Origin: Campylobacterales bacterium
GTDB taxonomy: Bacteria; Campylobacterota; Campylobacteria; Campylobacterales; QNZT01
Length of the DNA: 8,301 bases
Assembly: GCA_015663225.1 (NCBI GenBank)
Contig: DQSO01000075.1
Coordinates: 1 to 8,301, forward strand
Direction of reading: 5' to 3'
The notes under the pieces are model-generated. The model was not told the origin of the DNA. It was given only the letters and a program-made list of their open reading frames with translations, and ran no database searches. Both the position numbers and the translations under genes were made by a program. The first letter of the stretch is position 1; each line of letters begins with the position of its first letter. This document shows positions 7,692 to 8,301 of the stretch, piece by piece.

Positions 7692-7964
7692 TTATAATAT
7701 TGGTTGTATTTTATTGTGTGTATATTGGTGTAGTAGTGATTGTATGATATTTTGGTAACTTAATCCTGTTGCCAAGGCTTTTTGTTTTAACAAATATATA
7801 TCACTCTCTGGAAGTCTGATGCTTATCGCCTTTTTTTTTGAACTATAGGCTTTAGCCATTTGAGTATATCTTGACATTTCATCTTCTATATTTAGTATAC
7901 TTTTAACATCACTATTTTCTATATAATCTATAACTTTATTCTCTTCTTCTGTTAAGTTTAACAT
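7692..7964 (-). CDS. CopG/BrnA-like ribbon-helix-helix antitoxin
   Basis: Encodes 90 residues. The C-terminal half (about 45-81) is a ribbon-helix-helix domain: the strand ISIRLPESD (47-55), then two helices with LLKQKALATGLSYQNIIQSL and LLHQY. This closely follows the CopG-type antitoxin family that pairs with BrnT-like toxins. The acidic first 35 residues would be the toxin-binding part. Such proteins dimerise, bind palindromic DNA and repress their own operon. The ATG follows GGAG by seven bases, and the toxin remnant's TAG lies four bases upstream, the usual toxin-antitoxin arrangement. The partner toxin is broken, so this is an orphan antitoxin. metH starts four bases downstream, making the antitoxin the leader gene of the metH transcript. 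A 12-bp palindrome at the upstream promoter is its likely operator. The family call is firm; exclusive control of metH is inferred. Confidence 0.85.
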   Translation of the reverse strand: MLNLTEEENKVIDYIENSDVKSILNIEDEMSRYTQMAKAYSSKKKAISIRLPESDIYLLKQKALATGLSYQNIIQSLLHQYTHNKIQPIL

Positions 7965-7968
7965 GACT

Positions 7969-8148
7969 CTACTCCCTATAAATTTTATGATATTTTCTAC
8001 TTGGTATTATATTTTTTAAAAAAACTTTTTTATCATCTTCAACAAATGGTACATAGTAGGTATACTCATAAATCGTTATGATAAATAACCTTTGATTTGG
8101 ATACTCTTTAAGATTAAAATGTGGTAGTATATCAAGTAACTTAATAAC
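7969..8148 (-). pseudogene. 5'-truncated, frameshifted BrnT-like toxin remnant
   Basis: An open frame of 59 codons with no ATG, GTG or TTG, bounded upstream by an in-frame TAA (8151-8149). It encodes the C-terminal part of a small ribonuclease-type toxin: LLDILPHF, then KEYPNQRLFIITIYEYTYY, then VPFVEDDKKVFLKNIIPSRK and KYHKIYRE. The YPNQ...VPFVEDE...FLKxIIPSRK pattern is typical of BrnT-like toxins paired with CopG antitoxins, whose full length I recall as about 90 residues, so roughly the first third is missing. At the break, AAGTTATT and AAGTTACT lie in tandem (8150-8135). Removing one 8-base copy joins the frame to an upstream IKDKLLDILPH reading, but still supplies no start codon. It ends four bases before the intact antitoxin. 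Almost certainly nonfunctional; only an unusual start such as ATT could rescue it. Confidence 0.75.
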
Positions 8149-8157
8149 TTATCCTTT

Positions 8158-8169
8158 ATGTATATACAT
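8158..8169. promoter_or_regulatory. Palindromic operator candidate
   Basis: ATGTATATACAT is a perfect 12-bp palindrome placed at the expected transcription start, five bases after the -10 box at 8180-8175. Short AT-rich palindromes overlapping the start are typical autoregulatory sites for ribbon-helix-helix antitoxins. The palindrome is certain; antitoxin binding is inferred. Confidence 0.5.
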
Positions 8170-8174
8170 TGAAT

Positions 8175-8183
8175 ATTATATCA
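8175..8183 (-). promoter_or_regulatory. Extended -10 promoter of the antitoxin-metH unit
   Basis: On the minus strand TGATATAAT is a perfect TGn-TATAAT extended -10, preceded by A/T tracts and no clear -35, as is common in Campylobacterota. Transcription would begin near 8168, inside the palindrome, and read through the toxin remnant, antitoxin and metH. No other promoter as good was seen nearer to metH. Confidence 0.6.
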
Positions 8184-8214
8184 TATTTTTTTAAAAAATA
8201 ATACTAAAAAGTGA

Positions 8215-8301
8215 TTATAAACTCTCCCCCTTTTTGCTCTTTTTGGCTTCAAGTTTTCCTGCAAAATTTTCTTCAATAATCATTTTTGATATGTAGAGTC
8301 C
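8215..8301 (-). CDS. Sensor histidine kinase, C-terminal fragment (5' end outside window)
   Basis: Twenty-eight codons run in from the right edge to a TAA (8217-8215). The sequence begins GLYISKMIIEENFAGKLEAK and ends KKSKKGESL. This is the end of the GHKL ATPase domain of a two-component sensor kinase: the second glycine of the G2 box (normally GLGLYI), the helix SKMIIEEN, then GG/AGKLEAxxSxxG. Most kinases continue with a final strand such as FTIEL, and here the stop follows almost at once, so the last strand is short or absent. The sensor domain and partner regulator lie outside the window. The kinase would autophosphorylate and pass phosphate to a response regulator. The family call is good for so short a piece. 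Confidence 0.75.
   Translation of the reverse strand, partial: GLYISKMIIEENFAGKLEAKKSKKGESL

Noticed and set aside
7688..7720. Cobalamin or SAM riboswitch before metH
   Set aside because: The antitoxin coding sequence reaches to four bases before metH, and neither the B12-box nor a SAM-I pattern appears between 7688 and 8214.
8143..8148. Toxin expressed from an ATT start after AAAGGA
   Set aside because: AAAGGA is well spaced from an ATT, but ATT starts are extremely rare and the product would still lack the first third of the toxin.

Overview
The window is AT-rich, densely packed bacterial DNA that looks like Campylobacterota, most plausibly a Sulfurimonas-like free-living member. The evidence is the style of the Tgt, Tpx and MetH proteins, strong AAAGGA-type ribosome binding sites, extended -10 promoters without good -35 boxes, and an orphan protein of a type I recall from Sulfurimonas/Arcobacter relatives. 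The organism call is by eye, not from a search.

Layout, left to right. (1) Positions 1-69 may hold the last 22 codons of a plus-strand regulator with a LuxR-like C-terminus. (2) A minus-strand pair (1160 to 55) encodes a small secreted basic protein and a secreted thrombospondin-type-3/outer-membrane-barrel protein, coupled by a 4-base GTGA overlap. Two TATGTTAC repeats spaced 11 bp lie over the probable promoter. (3) Divergently, a TTG-started protein with one C-terminal membrane segment (1292-1675) follows a sigma-28-like promoter. (4) The thiol peroxidase gene tpx (1742-2257) has its own extended -10 promoter. (5) The convergent tgt gene (3413 to 2286) supplies part of the tpx terminator. 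(6) A 195-residue orphan protein (3529-4116) has a near-consensus sigma-28 (FliA) promoter and is probably part of the motility regulon. (7) A minus-strand unit runs from about 8180 to 4099. It contains a promoter with a palindromic operator-like site, a broken BrnT-like toxin, an intact CopG/BrnA-like antitoxin, full-length cobalamin-dependent methionine synthase metH and a possible 38-codon ORF. (8) The right edge carries the last 28 codons of a sensor histidine kinase.

How they fit together. Tgt (tRNA queuosine), Tpx (peroxide defence) and MetH (methionine and folate cycle) are ordinary housekeeping functions. The unusual content is in the regulation and the orphan genes. Two unrelated orphan genes carry TAAA-N15-xCCGATAT promoters of flagellar sigma-28 type. 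metH begins 4 bases after the antitoxin stop and has no ribosome binding site of its own, so an essential-type enzyme seems to have come under the promoter and autorepressor of a decayed toxin-antitoxin module. No CRISPR array, insertion sequence, tRNA, rRNA or recognisable riboswitch was seen.
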